Shown: one piece after another, positions 35,001 through 45,079 of the stretch
How positions within the stretch are numbered: the first letter of the stretch is position 1
How the letters are laid out: each line of letters begins with the position of its first letter
Source: Lachnospiraceae bacterium
Lineage (GTDB): Bacteria; Bacillota; Clostridia; Lachnospirales; Lachnospiraceae
Reading direction: 5' to 3'
Assembly: GCA_022769665.1 (NCBI GenBank)
Contig: JALEIR010000042.1
Coordinates: 1-64,000 of the forward strand
Length of the DNA stretch: 64,000 bases
Made by a program: the position numbers and the translations under genes
Notes under the pieces: model-generated
What the model saw: the letters and a program-made list of their open reading frames with translations, nothing else
What the model was told of the DNA's origin: nothing
Databases searched by the model: none

Positions 35001-35597
35001 CACCACACTGCCGGGTAAAATCCGGGATTTATGCAGAGAACGACACAATACATCCAGGGTCTCCTCTGTGGTAATAAAATTCCCCTGTATATATTCACGA
35101 AAGCCCTTATAAAGTCTCTCTAAATCCTTCAATTTTTGTACCAGAGCTCCTCGCTTCTGAGAATATGCAATGAGCTTTTCCACATCCTCAGGACCGATAC
35201 CGTACTGCATAAACTCGGAAATGGCACTTTTCACCTCATGAATATAACCCTGCTTATGCAAAAAACTGCCCAGGACAGGCAAGTCCTCCTTCATTCCGGC
35301 AGCAACCTTCTGCAGCACAAGACTCTTTCCCGTGTCATCCAGAACCGGAGTATCCTCACCGCCCACTTCCTCCATGATACGATGATTCAGTCGTCCGAAG
35401 CTCAACACGTCAATATTGAGAATCCCTCCGTTTCCGCTGAGCAGAACCAAATCCTTCTGTGTCTGCATGGTGAACTGATCCGGTACGATAATCAGGAAAT
35501 TCTTATTTTTATTTACCGCCGCCCTGCGAATCACTTCCTCGTAAAGCAACCGGCTTTTTCCCGCTCCCGAAGGACCGAATACAAATTTCAGACTCAT
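32046..35597 (-). CDS. addB: ATP-dependent helicase/deoxyribonuclease subunit B
   Basis: A 1183-residue AddB subunit. N-terminal Walker A FGPSGAGKSRLL (K14) is followed by an inactivated helicase core and a C-terminal nuclease domain with VKVIDYKSGNKHFD. The four cysteines expected to hold a 4Fe-4S cluster are present: one in YAACAYRHF and three in CTWCVYKKVC (C-x2-C-x5-C pattern, the last near 1150). The start overlaps the upstream glycosylase stop by four bases (ATGA), and addA follows after ten bases. Confidence 0.95.
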   Translation of the reverse strand: MSLKFVFGPSGAGKSRLLYEEVIRRAAVNKNKNFLIIVPDQFTMQTQKDLVLLSGNGGILNIDVLSFGRLNHRIMEEVGGEDTPVLDDTGKSLVLQKVAAGMKEDLPVLGSFLHKQGYIHEVKSAISEFMQYGIGPEDVEKLIAYSQKRGALVQKLKDLERLYKGFREYIQGNFITTEETLDVLCRSLHKSRILPGSVVVFDGFTGFTPIQNKVIQELMRVCGEVIVTVTMGEGENPYEPDGEQRLFHLSKKTVADLCRLAKEAEVPRLRDSFVLSGSEEGGIEQRSTGEKKGNSVIRAWKDALSTRCDIVVNDRNRFENAPALAHLERNLFRYTVKPFEGGQSEIGIYETTTPRDEVHQTGLKIRELIRQEGLAYRDIAVIMGDLEGYAPYVETEFAQMEIPCFIDRTRGIVLNPMVEYIKSALELYLKDFSYEAVFHYLRSGLADMSHEEVDILENYVIQTGLRGELRYSRLFTPKTRDTEDEEALAKLNSLRERLMNQIGMLHMEKQEPVKNYVNKLYDFLVQNHVQTKLAAYESEFERLGQPSRAREYAQIYRLIMELLEQIYGLLGEEIISLQEFADILEAGFGEIEVGTIPQNVDRVVVGDMERTRLKQVKVLFFLGVNDGNIPKNASKGGIISDMDREFLRESELELAPSPRQQMFIQRLYLYLNMTKPSHKLFLSYSKISNGGKSVRPAYLIDTLKKLFPEIQTEYPELRSAVEQIVTPREGAGYLAEGLREYASGILSPEREREVFTIYRAFGEDELAEERDFLTEAAFRRYRESGLSAAVASALYGKYLENSVSRLETYAACAYRHFLQYGLTLREREEFSFENVDMGNVYHAVLEQFAGKLAENGYTWFDFPEEFAESAVRTALEAFAASYGDTVLYSSARNEYAVTRMGRILTRTVLTLQKQLKKGSFQPDAYELSFRFTEDLDSVNVFLSEEEKMRLQGRIDRIDVAEDEEHVYVKVIDYKSGNKHFDLAALYYGLQLQLVVYMNAAMEIEAKKHPGKEVVPAALLYYHIDDPTVETPVELTEEEIGEQIAKQLRMNGVVSSEPGIVERLDGEMEDKSDVIPVERKKDGTFSARSSVLSSEDLKTVSDYVSKKVAGIGREILDGVISLNPYEMGSEEACTWCVYKKVCGFESNMPGCEKRKLGEMDAENALERMREDLKEPVKADCSRED

Positions 35598-36340
35598 TTA
35601 AAATATCCTTCCCTTATCTCTTCCTCATCCAGCCGGAAACGCCAAAGATAATCTGCCGCTTCCTCCGCGTAATCTATGCCGATGCGCTTTCCCGCATGAA
35701 TTTGCTCCGGATTTATCTCAATCCCCTCTGTCACATAGAAGGCTTCGCTTTTGGTCATATCCACGTCATTGTCTGCCCTGGTGATTCCCATGGCAATACA
35801 AAGTTTTCCCGGTCCGTCCGCCATGTGCCTGTCTAAAGCGGCCGGTACTTTCTCTGCGAATTCCGTGGTTTTCATTTTCGGCTCCTGTTCTCCCCGACAG
35901 CCTGATTTCCGTCTCTTTCGCCTCTCAATCTCCCTCAACCTTAACGCCGCCATCCTAAGTCTCGACTCCTCATCCGCCGGAATCACGCTGCGAAGCAACA
36001 CCGCCTGCGGAATCCCCGGCTTCATAGCTGCAATATTCATACAACTGTACATCCCATATATCAGATAAACATAAGAAGTCCCTCCGGCGTGATACATCGG
36101 CTCTGTCCGCTCTGTGCGCTTTCCTCCATAGGTATGGGAACCTTTGTCTTCCTCTCCCATATAGCTCTCCACCTCGGTTATGATTCCCCGGACGGTTCCA
36201 AGCTCTGTCTCATGTACCAGAACCTTACCCAGAAGGTCTTTCGCTACGGTAATCCCGTCTCGGGCAAAAAAATTCCGTCCAAGCCGTTTCCCACATTTTA
36301 CGGTTATTGTATTTTTATGCTCCCGCTCTGTTCTTTTCAT
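35594..36340 (-). CDS. mpg: DNA-3-methyladenine glycosylase (AAG/MPG family)
   Basis: A 248-residue base-excision enzyme that removes alkylated purines. Family motifs are LGRNFFARD, AKDLLGKVLV, the catalytic-Glu region TEVESYMGEEDKGSH, YVYLIYGMYSCMNI, ADGPGKLCIAMGI and RIGIDYAEEA. Compared with the family there is a basic insertion of about 30 residues (about 138-168, RRKRRKSGCRGEQEPK). GGAG lies eight bases before the ATG. Its 4-base overlap with addB places it in a DNA-repair operon with addAB. Confidence 0.93.
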   Translation of the reverse strand: MKRTEREHKNTITVKCGKRLGRNFFARDGITVAKDLLGKVLVHETELGTVRGIITEVESYMGEEDKGSHTYGGKRTERTEPMYHAGGTSYVYLIYGMYSCMNIAAMKPGIPQAVLLRSVIPADEESRLRMAALRLREIERRKRRKSGCRGEQEPKMKTTEFAEKVPAALDRHMADGPGKLCIAMGITRADNDVDMTKSEAFYVTEGIEINPEQIHAGKRIGIDYAEEAADYLWRFRLDEEEIREGYFK

Positions 36341-36416
36341 CCTTCATCTCTCCGCAGTGAATCTCTATAAACAAATCATACTTCATTTTATCACCGATGC
36401 AAATAGAATGAAAACA

Positions 36417-36683
36417 CTATCTCACATGAAATCCGCTTTCGTTTTCCAGAAGCGGTATATCTTGGGACTCTATATTATCAATGACAATATAATCGCCGCT
36501 GTTAATCATGATAAGCATCCGGTCTATGGCTTCCTCCGTTCCCTGAACCTCCATCTCCACAGAACCGTCCCACTCATTTTTTACCCAACCCGTAATGCAC
36601 ATGCCGTTTGCCGCATATTTTGCCCGATACCTGAATCCGACACCCTGTACTCTTCCGGTAAATCGAAAATGTTTTCTTACCAT
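36417..36683 (-). CDS. acyP: Acylphosphatase
   Basis: An 88-residue enzyme hydrolysing acyl phosphates such as acetyl- or carbamoyl-phosphate. The signature GRVQGVGFRYR holds the phosphate-binding Arg18, and VKNEWDGSVE holds the catalytic Asn36. Full family length. It lies 64 bases downstream of the lipoprotein/kinase operon on the same strand and may be read through from it. GGGGA lies 11 bases upstream of the ATG. Confidence 0.95.
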   Translation of the reverse strand: MVRKHFRFTGRVQGVGFRYRAKYAANGMCITGWVKNEWDGSVEMEVQGTEEAIDRMLIMINSGDYIVIDNIESQDIPLLENESGFHVR

Positions 36684-36747
36684 ATCATCTATATCCCCGT
36701 AATTCTAATCGCAATTGTTTTCATCCCTTGTGTTTCTAAGATGAGCT

Positions 36748-38571
36748 TTATTTTAATATAATATAATCAGTGGGCTCCTCCGGCTGATTACCTGCCGCAA
36801 TATACTCTGCCCAGAGAGTTCTGGCATACTTTTCCGTTCCCAGAAACTGTTCTGCTCCGTCTTCGCCGAATGCTGCCGTGGCCAAGGCCCTGAAATTGTT
36901 GACATGGTCGGCAATTGTTAACGTATATCGTCTGTTTTCCTGCAAAGCCTCTCCGTTTACGGTGATACCCGTCAGGACATAAGTCCCATCTTTCTTTTGT
37001 ACCTCCATGGAAAACCCGCTGGATACCGGCAGTGTTTCATCCGAAAAAGGATTATTGCATGTATCATAGCCCTCCACCGCAAGCCTGGCCAATTCAAATA
37101 CCTCAGCGCCTGTAACCTCGCAGGTATACAAATGATTTCCTCCCGACTGCATGGCATACTCCAGCATCCTCTGTGAATAATCTGCGGCATACAGAGACCC
37201 TGTGCAAATGGAAGATGGCGCCAGAAGCAGCTCTGTGCCGCTGATTTTGCGCAGTGTATTGGCAATGACTGATGTAGCCGGGCTTCCCCCGTCAGGCTGA
37301 AATACAACGGAATATCCGTTTTCCAATGTTGCAACCGTCTCCTCTTCCTTCCCGGCTAACTCTTTCAGAAGGGTATTCATGTTTTCATATGCACCCTCTG
37401 CATCCGTTTCTCCGGCCAGCAGCTTCTGCACAGATACTTTTGATGCCTGTAACAAACTGTCCGAAGTCAGCAAGGGATACATCCTGTTGGCAGCTATGAC
37501 ATCCTCCAGCTCGCTGAAGGTATCCGGAAAATCCACATCCACGCCACGGTTATAGGGAATCAGACAGGTAGGAGCCCCGTCAAGATATGCAGCGTATCCT
37601 TCCGGAGTGAACATGGCGTTCAGTACCTTTTCCGCCAGTTTCAATTTTTCCGGATTATTTTCCAAATTTCGGTTCAGAGCCACATGAAAAGCAGGCGTAA
37701 GCAAAATCCAGTTGTCTTCCTCGGTCTCTCCAAAGTAAGGCAGCAGTTTACATTTATGGTACTGAGAATATGTCTGCAAATCCTCTGCCGTACCTCGTAT
37801 CATGGCAACCTTCCCATCGGCAAAATCATTCAATGTCATGGTATAGCCTCTGGTAATTGCGTCCTCCGTAAGCCCTGTATCTTTCATAAAGGCTTCCAGC
37901 TTGTCAAATGCCCCTGTCCAAAGTTCCCTGTCCAGGTTATCTGTCGTTTCACTCTCGTAGTCCAGCCGCCAGGAAGTTCCCTCCAGACTGACCAATTCCG
38001 GAATGGAACAGCCTTCCAGTGTGTATAAACAGGTATAATCATATTTATAATCGCTCAGATAAGGCAGAATCCCTGCTTCTTTGAATTTTTCACAGGCTTC
38101 ACGAAAGCCGGCATAATCTTCCGGCAATTTCACATTGTACTGTTCGAACAGCTCTACGTTTGCCACAAATCCGTTGACAACCCCTCCTCCGGGAAGCCAA
38201 TATATCATACCGTCGCTATCCGTATAGTCATCCAAATAAGCCTTGTAAAATGTGGTCTCCGTTTTGCTCAAGTCCATCAGAGAGTTGTTCAGCTCCTGTA
38301 CCTCCCGCACGGGCAGACATCCCACAATGATAATATCGGGAAGTTCACCGTTTTGCCTGCAGAATTCATAGTAAGCCACTTCACTTCTGCTTGCCACAAA
38401 TTTGAAATCAACCTCCGGGACCGCCTCTGTCAGATACGGTGCAAAATCATTTAACATTTTTGTATCATATAAATATACCGTTATTTCATTATTCACAGTG
38501 CTTTTTTCTTTACTGCAGCCGGAAAGTGTAAACAGTGCACCGACAGCCAATATGAACAGTATCTTCCTCAT
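36748..38571 (-). CDS. Lipoprotein: solute-binding domain plus 5'-nucleotidase C-terminal-like domain (copy 1)
   Basis: 607 residues with lipobox LSGC (Cys19), so lipid-anchored outside the membrane. Residues about 30-400 resemble family-1 extracellular solute-binding proteins (NEITVYLYDTKMLNDFAPYL ... MFTPEGYAAYLDGAPTCLIPY). Residues about 415-595 resemble the 5'-nucleotidase C-terminal domain: TSVIANTLRKISG, GSLYAADYSQRM, VTGAEVFELARLA, PVSSGFSMEV, ITVNGEAL. The metallophosphoesterase half that normally accompanies this domain is absent. No ABC permease genes adjoin. It is encoded 30 bases after the hybrid kinase gene and is homologous to the protein encoded at 41138, so a sensory binding protein is more likely than a transporter subunit. 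Confidence 0.7.
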   Translation of the reverse strand: MRKILFILAVGALFTLSGCSKEKSTVNNEITVYLYDTKMLNDFAPYLTEAVPEVDFKFVASRSEVAYYEFCRQNGELPDIIIVGCLPVREVQELNNSLMDLSKTETTFYKAYLDDYTDSDGMIYWLPGGGVVNGFVANVELFEQYNVKLPEDYAGFREACEKFKEAGILPYLSDYKYDYTCLYTLEGCSIPELVSLEGTSWRLDYESETTDNLDRELWTGAFDKLEAFMKDTGLTEDAITRGYTMTLNDFADGKVAMIRGTAEDLQTYSQYHKCKLLPYFGETEEDNWILLTPAFHVALNRNLENNPEKLKLAEKVLNAMFTPEGYAAYLDGAPTCLIPYNRGVDVDFPDTFSELEDVIAANRMYPLLTSDSLLQASKVSVQKLLAGETDAEGAYENMNTLLKELAGKEEETVATLENGYSVVFQPDGGSPATSVIANTLRKISGTELLLAPSSICTGSLYAADYSQRMLEYAMQSGGNHLYTCEVTGAEVFELARLAVEGYDTCNNPFSDETLPVSSGFSMEVQKKDGTYVLTGITVNGEALQENRRYTLTIADHVNNFRALATAAFGEDGAEQFLGTEKYARTLWAEYIAAGNQPEEPTDYIILK

Positions 38572-38601
38572 GGTTCTATCCTCCCTAAAGCCTGCATGAA
38601 G

Positions 38602-41124
38602 CTATTTCCCAATCAGTTTTGCAACCGTGCTGCGCAGTTTCTCCACACCAATCGGTTTTGCAATATGTGCATTCATGCCTGCCTCCATAGCCCTTCGCAC
38701 ATCTTCCTCAAAAGCATTCGCCGTCATGGCAACAATGGGAATCCGGGAAGCATCCGGATGCCCGCAGGAGCGAATTCGGCGGGCAGCCTCATAACCATCC
38801 ATCACCGGCATCTGAATATCCATAAAGATTAAATCAAATTCTCCCGGCTTCGAATTGCAAAATGCTTCCACTACTTCTTTTCCGTTTACTGTCAGTTTAC
38901 ATTCTGCCCCTTCCATATTGAGGAGTGCCTCCAGGATTTCAGCGTTAAGCACATTGTCCTCCGCTGCCAGGAAACGCAAGCCTTCCATGAAGCGCTCTTC
39001 CGCCACCCCAACATCCTTTTCCTCACTCTCCGAGCTCTCTTCCTGTTTTTTTTCAGGGACCTGCAGCAGCTCCAGGTTAACGGTGAAAGTACTGCCTTTT
39101 CCCGGTGTACTGTCAACCAGAATTGTACCTCCCATTAAGTCCACAATATTTTTCGTAATTGCCATGCCCAAACCTGTTCCCTGAATCTCTCTGTTACTTT
39201 CAGTGTTCTCTCTGGAAAAAGGTTCAAATATGGTCTTCACATAATTCTCACTCATACCGCATCCGTTGTCCGCCACAACAAAACGCAGATGAATATGTCT
39301 GCGGATTGTGCTTTCCGTTCCCTCCACCTTCAGGAAGATGGTTCCTTCAGGCTGTGTGTACTTGACTGCGTTGGAAAGCAGATTCAAAAGAATCTGGCTT
39401 AGCCTGGTTCTGTCTCCCAGCAGCATCTTCGGAAGTTTTCCCTCTTTGCTTATCCGAAATGTCTGCCTCTTTGCCCCCGCCTGAGAGAGAACAATGGAAC
39501 CGGTTTCCTCTAACAGCTCCTCCAAATCGAATTCCGCCACATGCAGGGTAGTCTGTCCGCTTTCAATCTTGCTCATATCCAGAATATCATTGATTAATCC
39601 CAGCAAATGTCGTCCGGAATAATCGATTTTTCTGGTATACTCCCTTGCCTTCTCCGGGAGCTCCACATTTCTCTCCAACAGTGTAGTAAAACCGATAATC
39701 GCATTCATAGGTGTCCTGATGTCATGAGATATGTTGGCAAGGAAATTGCTCTTTGCGGCATTGGCGCTTTTTGCCATCTCCAGTGCATTTTCCAGCGCCT
39801 GATTAGTCGCCTTTTCATCAGTTCGGTCGGATAAAACTACGATATATTTTTCGCTGTCACGAATCATGGTACAAAACGCAGTTGCCTGAAACCACAGTGT
39901 CGCACCTGTTTTCCGATGAATGTACTCACGCTCCCATTCTTTTTTCTCTCCGGGTATCATCTTCGGCAGCTCATCCGCAATTCTGGGTGCATCTGAATCC
40001 CGCAACAACCCGCTCAAAACATTGATATCATCCCGAATCACTTCCTCCGGAATCCCGACAATCTTGTATACATTGGGACTGATATAGCTCACACGCAGGG
40101 TATCTGCGTCAATCATCAGGAAAATATCATCTACGTTACCGGAAAGCATACTGAACAATTCTTCCCGGTACAGAATTTCCGTATCCTTTTCTTCCAGGCT
40201 TCGTCTGTTTTTTTGAATGACCAGCATCGTCAGCACGATAATAATTATCCCTGCAACGCCGGCAACCAGCATCAATGACGCCGTCTGTAATTTGTTCATA
40301 CTGGCATTTACCACACCGGTAGGGACAACCCCCAGCACCATCCAATCTTCAAACTCCACGGGTTCATAGATCAAATAGTACTCGTCAAACTCCGTACGAA
40401 AGGATGTCGCTCCAAGGACACCATTCTGAAAATCCTGCCTGATTTTATCAATCCGGTCGTCACTCATATCCGATTTGCTTTCCAGCATGGCGATAAAGTT
40501 AAATATACTGTTTTCTCTGTTCTGGGCATTGTCCGCAAAAACCCGCCCGTCTCCATAGGCAATGTAGCTGTTGGATTTCCCGTTAAATGCCGATATTTCC
40601 AGGTTTGCCATAAGGTCCTTATTGTCAAAACTGATTGCGACTGCTTCATAGGAGAAACCCCTGAAGATTCCCTGTTCCGCCGGCACGGCAAAAATAATCA
40701 GTTCAGGAGACCCAAACAAAACCGCATTTACCACAACCGGCTGTCTTTCCACAATCAGCTTTGTAAGCTGCCGTTTCATATCCAGATATCCTTTATCTCC
40801 GTCAGGAGTCATATAAGCTCCGTCCTTGGAAATAAAGTAAAACTCTGTAAAACCCTCCTTTTCCTGCACTTCCCTGATAAAGCTTTCCACCAGGGCATCA
40901 TCCCCCGCATCCCGAAGATATGGAACGCATTCCTCCATATTCTTCCAGTTTCTCTCTACCATACTGTGCAATGAACGGTTTGCCTGACTGTATATTTCCA
41001 ACAGATGGCTGGTACTCTCCTCATAAATCGCTTTGGATACAAAACGGTAATAACCGACGCCTGCCGTTGCAACTATCCCAAATACAAAAATGACTGATAT
41101 GATATGAATAAATCTTTTTCGCAT
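38602..41124 (-). CDS. Hybrid sensor histidine kinase (Cache-PAS-HisKA-HATPase-REC)
   Basis: 840 residues. A membrane helix (about 8-28) is followed by an extracellular Cache-like sensor (about 35-280) and a second helix (about 283-304). A PAS domain follows (about 318-440). HisKA has phospho-acceptor H467 in [17 protein letters not shown]; HATPase has [11 protein letters not shown] and [12 protein letters not shown]. The C-terminal receiver has D769 in [16 protein letters not shown] and K823 in IAKPIG. There is no Hpt or DNA-binding output domain, so the phosphate target must be encoded elsewhere. It is flanked on both sides by homologous lipoproteins in one operon (13- and 30-base gaps). 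Confidence 0.9.
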   Translation of the reverse strand: MRKRFIHIISVIFVFGIVATAGVGYYRFVSKAIYEESTSHLLEIYSQANRSLHSMVERNWKNMEECVPYLRDAGDDALVESFIREVQEKEGFTEFYFISKDGAYMTPDGDKGYLDMKRQLTKLIVERQPVVVNAVLFGSPELIIFAVPAEQGIFRGFSYEAVAISFDNKDLMANLEISAFNGKSNSYIAYGDGRVFADNAQNRENSIFNFIAMLESKSDMSDDRIDKIRQDFQNGVLGATSFRTEFDEYYLIYEPVEFEDWMVLGVVPTGVVNASMNKLQTASLMLVAGVAGIIIIVLTMLVIQKNRRSLEEKDTEILYREELFSMLSGNVDDIFLMIDADTLRVSYISPNVYKIVGIPEEVIRDDINVLSGLLRDSDAPRIADELPKMIPGEKKEWEREYIHRKTGATLWFQATAFCTMIRDSEKYIVVLSDRTDEKATNQALENALEMAKSANAAKSNFLANISHDIRTPMNAIIGFTTLLERNVELPEKAREYTRKIDYSGRHLLGLINDILDMSKIESGQTTLHVAEFDLEELLEETGSIVLSQAGAKRQTFRISKEGKLPKMLLGDRTRLSQILLNLLSNAVKYTQPEGTIFLKVEGTESTIRRHIHLRFVVADNGCGMSENYVKTIFEPFSRENTESNREIQGTGLGMAITKNIVDLMGGTILVDSTPGKGSTFTVNLELLQVPEKKQEESSESEEKDVGVAEERFMEGLRFLAAEDNVLNAEILEALLNMEGAECKLTVNGKEVVEAFCNSKPGEFDLIFMDIQMPVMDGYEAARRIRSCGHPDASRIPIVAMTANAFEEDVRRAMEAGMNAHIAKPIGVEKLRSTVAKLIGK

Positions 41125-41137
41125 AATCGCCGCCCTC

Positions 41138-42997
41138 TCAACGGATTGTTACATACTCCGTGGGCGCTTCCGGCTGCCCACCCTCCGCCAGTATCTCCTG
41201 AAAATACTCTATGGCGCTTCCTTCCATAGGCTCAAGCTTTTCCTTTATTTCTCCGGGCATAGGGCAATTCCGGAAAAATGCAGCTTCTATTGCATTGTCA
41301 TTTCCCAGCATATTAACCCGAAAAAGCGCATTATCCTCAATTTCTTTACCGTTTATCGTCACTTCTTCCAACGTGTAGGTTCCGTCTTGGTTGTCCTTTA
41401 TTTTATATTCCATACCACTGGTCACAGGAATCTGATTCAGGTGGCATATCGGATTGCTGCCGTCCTCCTTCACATTGACCAGCCAATCCATCACCTCCCT
41501 TATTTGTGCTCCTGTCAACTCAGCCTGCTTTAATGCAACACGGTTATGAATCAGCCATTTCATCTGCTCCTGCGTATATTCTCCCTCATAAATGGAAGAG
41601 GTGATAATTGTGGTGTATCCGATCAGCACATCTGCTCCTGTTGCCTTCCGCAAAGTATTGGCTACTGCCGAAACCGCTTTACTGCCATGTTCCGTAAAGG
41701 TATAATCATATCCTGTCTCCATATAGCAAACCGCTTCTCCCGCAGTTTCTTCACCGGGCATAGAAAGCTGTCTGTCAAAGTCTTCGTAAGCCTCCCTTGC
41801 GTCATACACCCCTCTTATCATATTTTGAACCACGTTTTGGGATATGGAAAAAAACTCTGTTGACGCCAGTCTTTGATACATATGATTCTGTTCCAGACAA
41901 CGCTCTGCGCGAAGCAAACTTTTATCCGGTTCAAAGTTCACTGTCTTACTATAGGTAAGCACAGCATTGCCGGATGCGGCTCTGCGCTGCCCTTCCTCAC
42001 TGAACATCGCCTCCAACACTTTTATGACATTTTCTTTCTTGACGGTATCCTGTTCCACATCATTGTTTACGGCAACCTGGAAAACAGGATAGGTCAGAAG
42101 CCAATTATCATTCTCGGTTTCTCCAAAATAAGGCAGCATGGTTGTATTGATTCCGTTTTCCGTTTGCAGGACAATACAATCACTGACTGTTCCCCGAAAC
42201 ATCGCAAGCCTTCCGTCAACAAATAAGGCTTTTATATCATTAAACGTTCTATTCATATCCTCGGGTTTTACATAAGTATCCGCAAGGAAGCGTTCCAGCT
42301 TGTCAAAAACCACCGGCCATACATACTCATCCAGCCCCGTGGCACCGTCTACCGTCTCGCTCTCATACTGCATACGCCAGTTTATTCCTTTCAGGCTCAT
42401 TAATTCAGGAATAGCACACCCCTGCATTACCTCAAGGCAGCTGTAATCCGCCTGATAATCATTATAAAAGCCTCCAATTCCGTTTTCTTCAAATATTCTG
42501 CAGGCATTGGCGAAGTCAGCATAATTGTTGGGTAGCGGTACATCATAGGCCTCGAAGATATCCCGGTTGGCAATGATTCCGTCTACCTCCGCACACATGG
42601 GCAGCCACTGAATCGCTCCATCGGTATCACGATTATTTTCAATATAGGAGGTGTAAAATGTACCCACCAGCTCTGTCCTGCTTAAATCTAACAGATGATT
42701 CTTCAGCTGAGTGGCGTCATTTAACGAAAATCGACGGCAGGTTAGTATATCCGGCAAATCTCCCTTCTCCTCCAGGTAGCAATAAAAGTCCATGGAATTG
42801 TTGCCCACAATAAATTCAAAATCCAACTCCGGAAACTGTTTTTCCAACCACGGAGTTAACTCCTTCGTCATAGAAAAATCCCATAAATACATGGTAATCT
42901 TATTGCTGTCATTCTCTTCCCGTACTTCCCCTTTACAGGCAGACAACCCGATGAACAGCGTCACCGCAACAAATACAAAAACAATCCTCTTTTTCAT
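41138..42997 (-). CDS. Lipoprotein: solute-binding domain plus 5'-nucleotidase C-terminal-like domain (copy 2)
   Basis: 619 residues with lipobox LSAC (Cys21). It has the same architecture as the lipoprotein encoded at 36748: an N-terminal solute-binding part ([20 protein letters not shown] ... [13 protein letters not shown]) and a C-terminal 5'-nucleotidase-C-like part ([61 protein letters not shown]). Shared segments such as [11 protein letters not shown] and ANTLRK-TG show the two are paralogues. It is the first gene of the three-gene operon; an extended -10 (TGCTATATT) lies about 50-60 bases upstream. The ligand is unknown. Confidence 0.7.
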   Translation of the reverse strand: MKKRIVFVFVAVTLFIGLSACKGEVREENDSNKITMYLWDFSMTKELTPWLEKQFPELDFEFIVGNNSMDFYCYLEEKGDLPDILTCRRFSLNDATQLKNHLLDLSRTELVGTFYTSYIENNRDTDGAIQWLPMCAEVDGIIANRDIFEAYDVPLPNNYADFANACRIFEENGIGGFYNDYQADYSCLEVMQGCAIPELMSLKGINWRMQYESETVDGATGLDEYVWPVVFDKLERFLADTYVKPEDMNRTFNDIKALFVDGRLAMFRGTVSDCIVLQTENGINTTMLPYFGETENDNWLLTYPVFQVAVNNDVEQDTVKKENVIKVLEAMFSEEGQRRAASGNAVLTYSKTVNFEPDKSLLRAERCLEQNHMYQRLASTEFFSISQNVVQNMIRGVYDAREAYEDFDRQLSMPGEETAGEAVCYMETGYDYTFTEHGSKAVSAVANTLRKATGADVLIGYTTIITSSIYEGEYTQEQMKWLIHNRVALKQAELTGAQIREVMDWLVNVKEDGSNPICHLNQIPVTSGMEYKIKDNQDGTYTLEEVTINGKEIEDNALFRVNMLGNDNAIEAAFFRNCPMPGEIKEKLEPMEGSAIEYFQEILAEGGQPEAPTEYVTIR

Positions 42998-43120
42998 ATT
43001 TTCCCCTATACCAGTGCAATACTCTCTTCATTCGACAAAACTCTTTCATTAAATATAGCATAAATCCATAACCAATAAAACTATATTTCATCGCGCATTC
43101 CGTGTGCCGTCACAAACCTC

Positions 43121-43149
43121 TTGCGGTTCCGTCTTTCTGATGCTATACT
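43121..43149 (+). promoter_or_regulatory. Promoter of the HAD-IIA phosphatase gene
   Basis: -35 TTGCGG (43121-43126) and -10 TATACT (43144-43149) are 17 bases apart, with an extended TGC. The intergenic region 42998-43194 is otherwise the divergent control region shared with the lipoprotein/kinase operon. Confidence 0.65.
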
Positions 43150-43194
43150 TGTTGGCGAAAGTCAGAGCCGTACAGACGGCAGACGGGAGATACC

Positions 43195-44010
43195 ATGAAA
43201 ACACCGGAAAATTTGAAAAAGAAGAAACTGTTTTTGTTCGACATAGACGGCACTCTTGCGGTAGGAGATACGCTGTATGAGGGAAGCGCCGAACTTTTGT
43301 CCTATATTGAGCGCATCGGTGGGAAGTCCTATTTTATCACCAACAATTCTACCAAAAGCGGATTGGATTATGTAAAAAAATTCCGCAATGCCTTCCGTCT
43401 GGAAACCACAGAAGAACAATTTATCACCTCCGGTTACATGACTGTCTGCTTTCTGAAAAAGCATTACAGCGGCAAAAAAATATTTGTGCTGGGAACTGCT
43501 TCCTTCATAGCCGAACTAAAGAAAAACGGTCTGAAAGTAACGGAAACCGCAGATGAGAATATCGATTGCGTAGTTGTAGCTTATGACAGCGAACTCACTT
43601 ACGAAAAGCTGATTCAGGTATCCAGGGTTCTGCAGACTGCAAATGTCCCCTTTTACGCCACCAATCCCGATTTGCGCTGTCCCATCGACTTCGGCTTTAT
43701 TCCCGACTGCGGCGCAATCTGCGATATGATTACTGCCACCACAGACAAAAAGCCCATATATCTGGGTAAGCCAAGCAAAGAGGTGGTAGAATTGTGTCTG
43801 GAACTCTCGGGCTTTACCAAAGAGGAAACTCTGGTGGTGGGAGACCGGCTCTATACGGACATCGCCTGCGGCATCAACGGAGGTGTAGATACCTGCGTTG
43901 TTTTTACCGGGGAAGCCAAACCTTCCGATATGAAATCTACCCCTTATCCCGCAGACTACGAATTTCAAAATATAAAAGAGCTCCTGAAGCAATGCTCAGA
44001 AGCTCAATAG
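43195..44010 (+). CDS. HAD-IIA family phosphatase (NagD/4-nitrophenylphosphatase-like)
   Basis: A 271-residue cytosolic phosphatase with HAD motif 1 FLFDIDGTLA, motif 2 FITNNSTKS, a C2a-type cap in the middle, motif 3 Lys in YLGKPSKEV, and motif 4 VVGDRLYTDIACG. This group dephosphorylates small sugar, nucleotide or pyridoxal phosphates; the substrate cannot be read from sequence. GGGAG is six bases before the ATG. It is divergent from the lipoprotein/kinase operon. Confidence 0.88.
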   Translation: MKTPENLKKKKLFLFDIDGTLAVGDTLYEGSAELLSYIERIGGKSYFITNNSTKSGLDYVKKFRNAFRLETTEEQFITSGYMTVCFLKKHYSGKKIFVLGTASFIAELKKNGLKVTETADENIDCVVVAYDSELTYEKLIQVSRVLQTANVPFYATNPDLRCPIDFGFIPDCGAICDMITATTDKKPIYLGKPSKEVVELCLELSGFTKEETLVVGDRLYTDIACGINGGVDTCVVFTGEAKPSDMKSTPYPADYEFQNIKELLKQCSEAQ

Positions 44011-44035
44011 CTTGTTCGGATTTTCCCATGAATTC

Positions 44036-44941
44036 TTATTCGTGAATTGCTTTTTCAATAATACCGAAGCCCAAAGGATAAGGGCCGGTGTGAACGCCGA
44101 TGGTAGCGCCAATCTGACAGACAGGAATCTCTTTTACATCAATTCCCCTGCCATGCAGTACCTCCAACGCATGATCCCTGAGTTCTTTTCCTTCCTCCAT
44201 ATCGTAGCCGTATCCCAACACGATGCTGTAGCAGTCAACCGGCAGATGACTGCTTCCGATGTAGTCCAAAAGCAGTTCCAAGGCTTTCTCCGTCGTTCTC
44301 TTTCTGCTGCGTCCGATACCCGAGGGATAAATCTCTCCGTTCTTCAGCGTGATGACCGGGCGGATACCAAGCACGCTCCCCGCCACCGCTGTCACCTTAC
44401 CGATACGTCCGCCATGCTTTAAGTACTCCATATCGCCTATGGTAAAGAAAATTCTTCCCGTCCCCTTTATCTGCTCCAAACGTGCCACAGCATCCCGGTA
44501 GCTTGTTCCGGCATCCCGCAGTTTCACCGCTTCCAGTACATACAATCCCTGCAAAACCGTATTAATGCAGGAATCAATCACCGTAATCTCCGCACCGGGA
44601 TATTCCTCCAACACAATCTCTCTGGCATTAACGGCGGACTGCACGGAGCCGCTGAATTTTGTGGTAATGCAAATACAAATCACAGGTGTACCTTCCTGTG
44701 CGTAGGGTAAAAAAACATCCACATAATCCTGGGTGGAAGGCATGGAAGACTTGGGATATACTCCCTTTTTGTCAACCATCTGCTGATAAAAATCCCTGAC
44801 ACCGATATCTACGTTTTCCTTTAAATAATGCTCATCATCAAAGGACACATAAAAGGGAACCACTGTGATATTCTTTTCTTCCGCCAGCTCTGTAGGCAAA
44901 TCACAGGAACCGTCGCTGATAATATGGAACGTTTCACTCAT
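44036..44941 (-). CDS. DegV family protein (fatty-acid binding, FakB-like)
   Basis: 301 residues. The DegV fold binds a fatty acid and, in FakB proteins, presents it to the kinase FakA for phospholipid synthesis. Conserved elements are IISDGSCDLP, SMPSTQDYVDVF, the TTKFSGSVQSA ligand-site motif, KHGGRIGK and TIGVHTGPYPLGFGI. The start at 44941 (MSETFHII) replaces a longer frame to 45010; AAAGG lies upstream. No fakA is in the window. It is probably monocistronic. Confidence 0.85.
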   Translation of the reverse strand: MSETFHIISDGSCDLPTELAEEKNITVVPFYVSFDDEHYLKENVDIGVRDFYQQMVDKKGVYPKSSMPSTQDYVDVFLPYAQEGTPVICICITTKFSGSVQSAVNAREIVLEEYPGAEITVIDSCINTVLQGLYVLEAVKLRDAGTSYRDAVARLEQIKGTGRIFFTIGDMEYLKHGGRIGKVTAVAGSVLGIRPVITLKNGEIYPSGIGRSRKRTTEKALELLLDYIGSSHLPVDCYSIVLGYGYDMEEGKELRDHALEVLHGRGIDVKEIPVCQIGATIGVHTGPYPLGFGIIEKAIHE

Positions 44942-45079
44942 ATATAAACTTACCTTTCGTAAAAACATTTTAACCATGTACACGATACCACGTTCCAAAT
45001 AAAATAGCAACTGATTTAAAGGCTCAAAAACATATTTTATAGTTTTTTAATCTTTTATTCGTGGTTTTGAATACTACTT

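Noticed and set aside
36748..42997. ABC sugar importer operon
   Set aside because: No permease or ATPase genes accompany the two solute-binding-like lipoproteins; a hybrid kinase lies between them instead.
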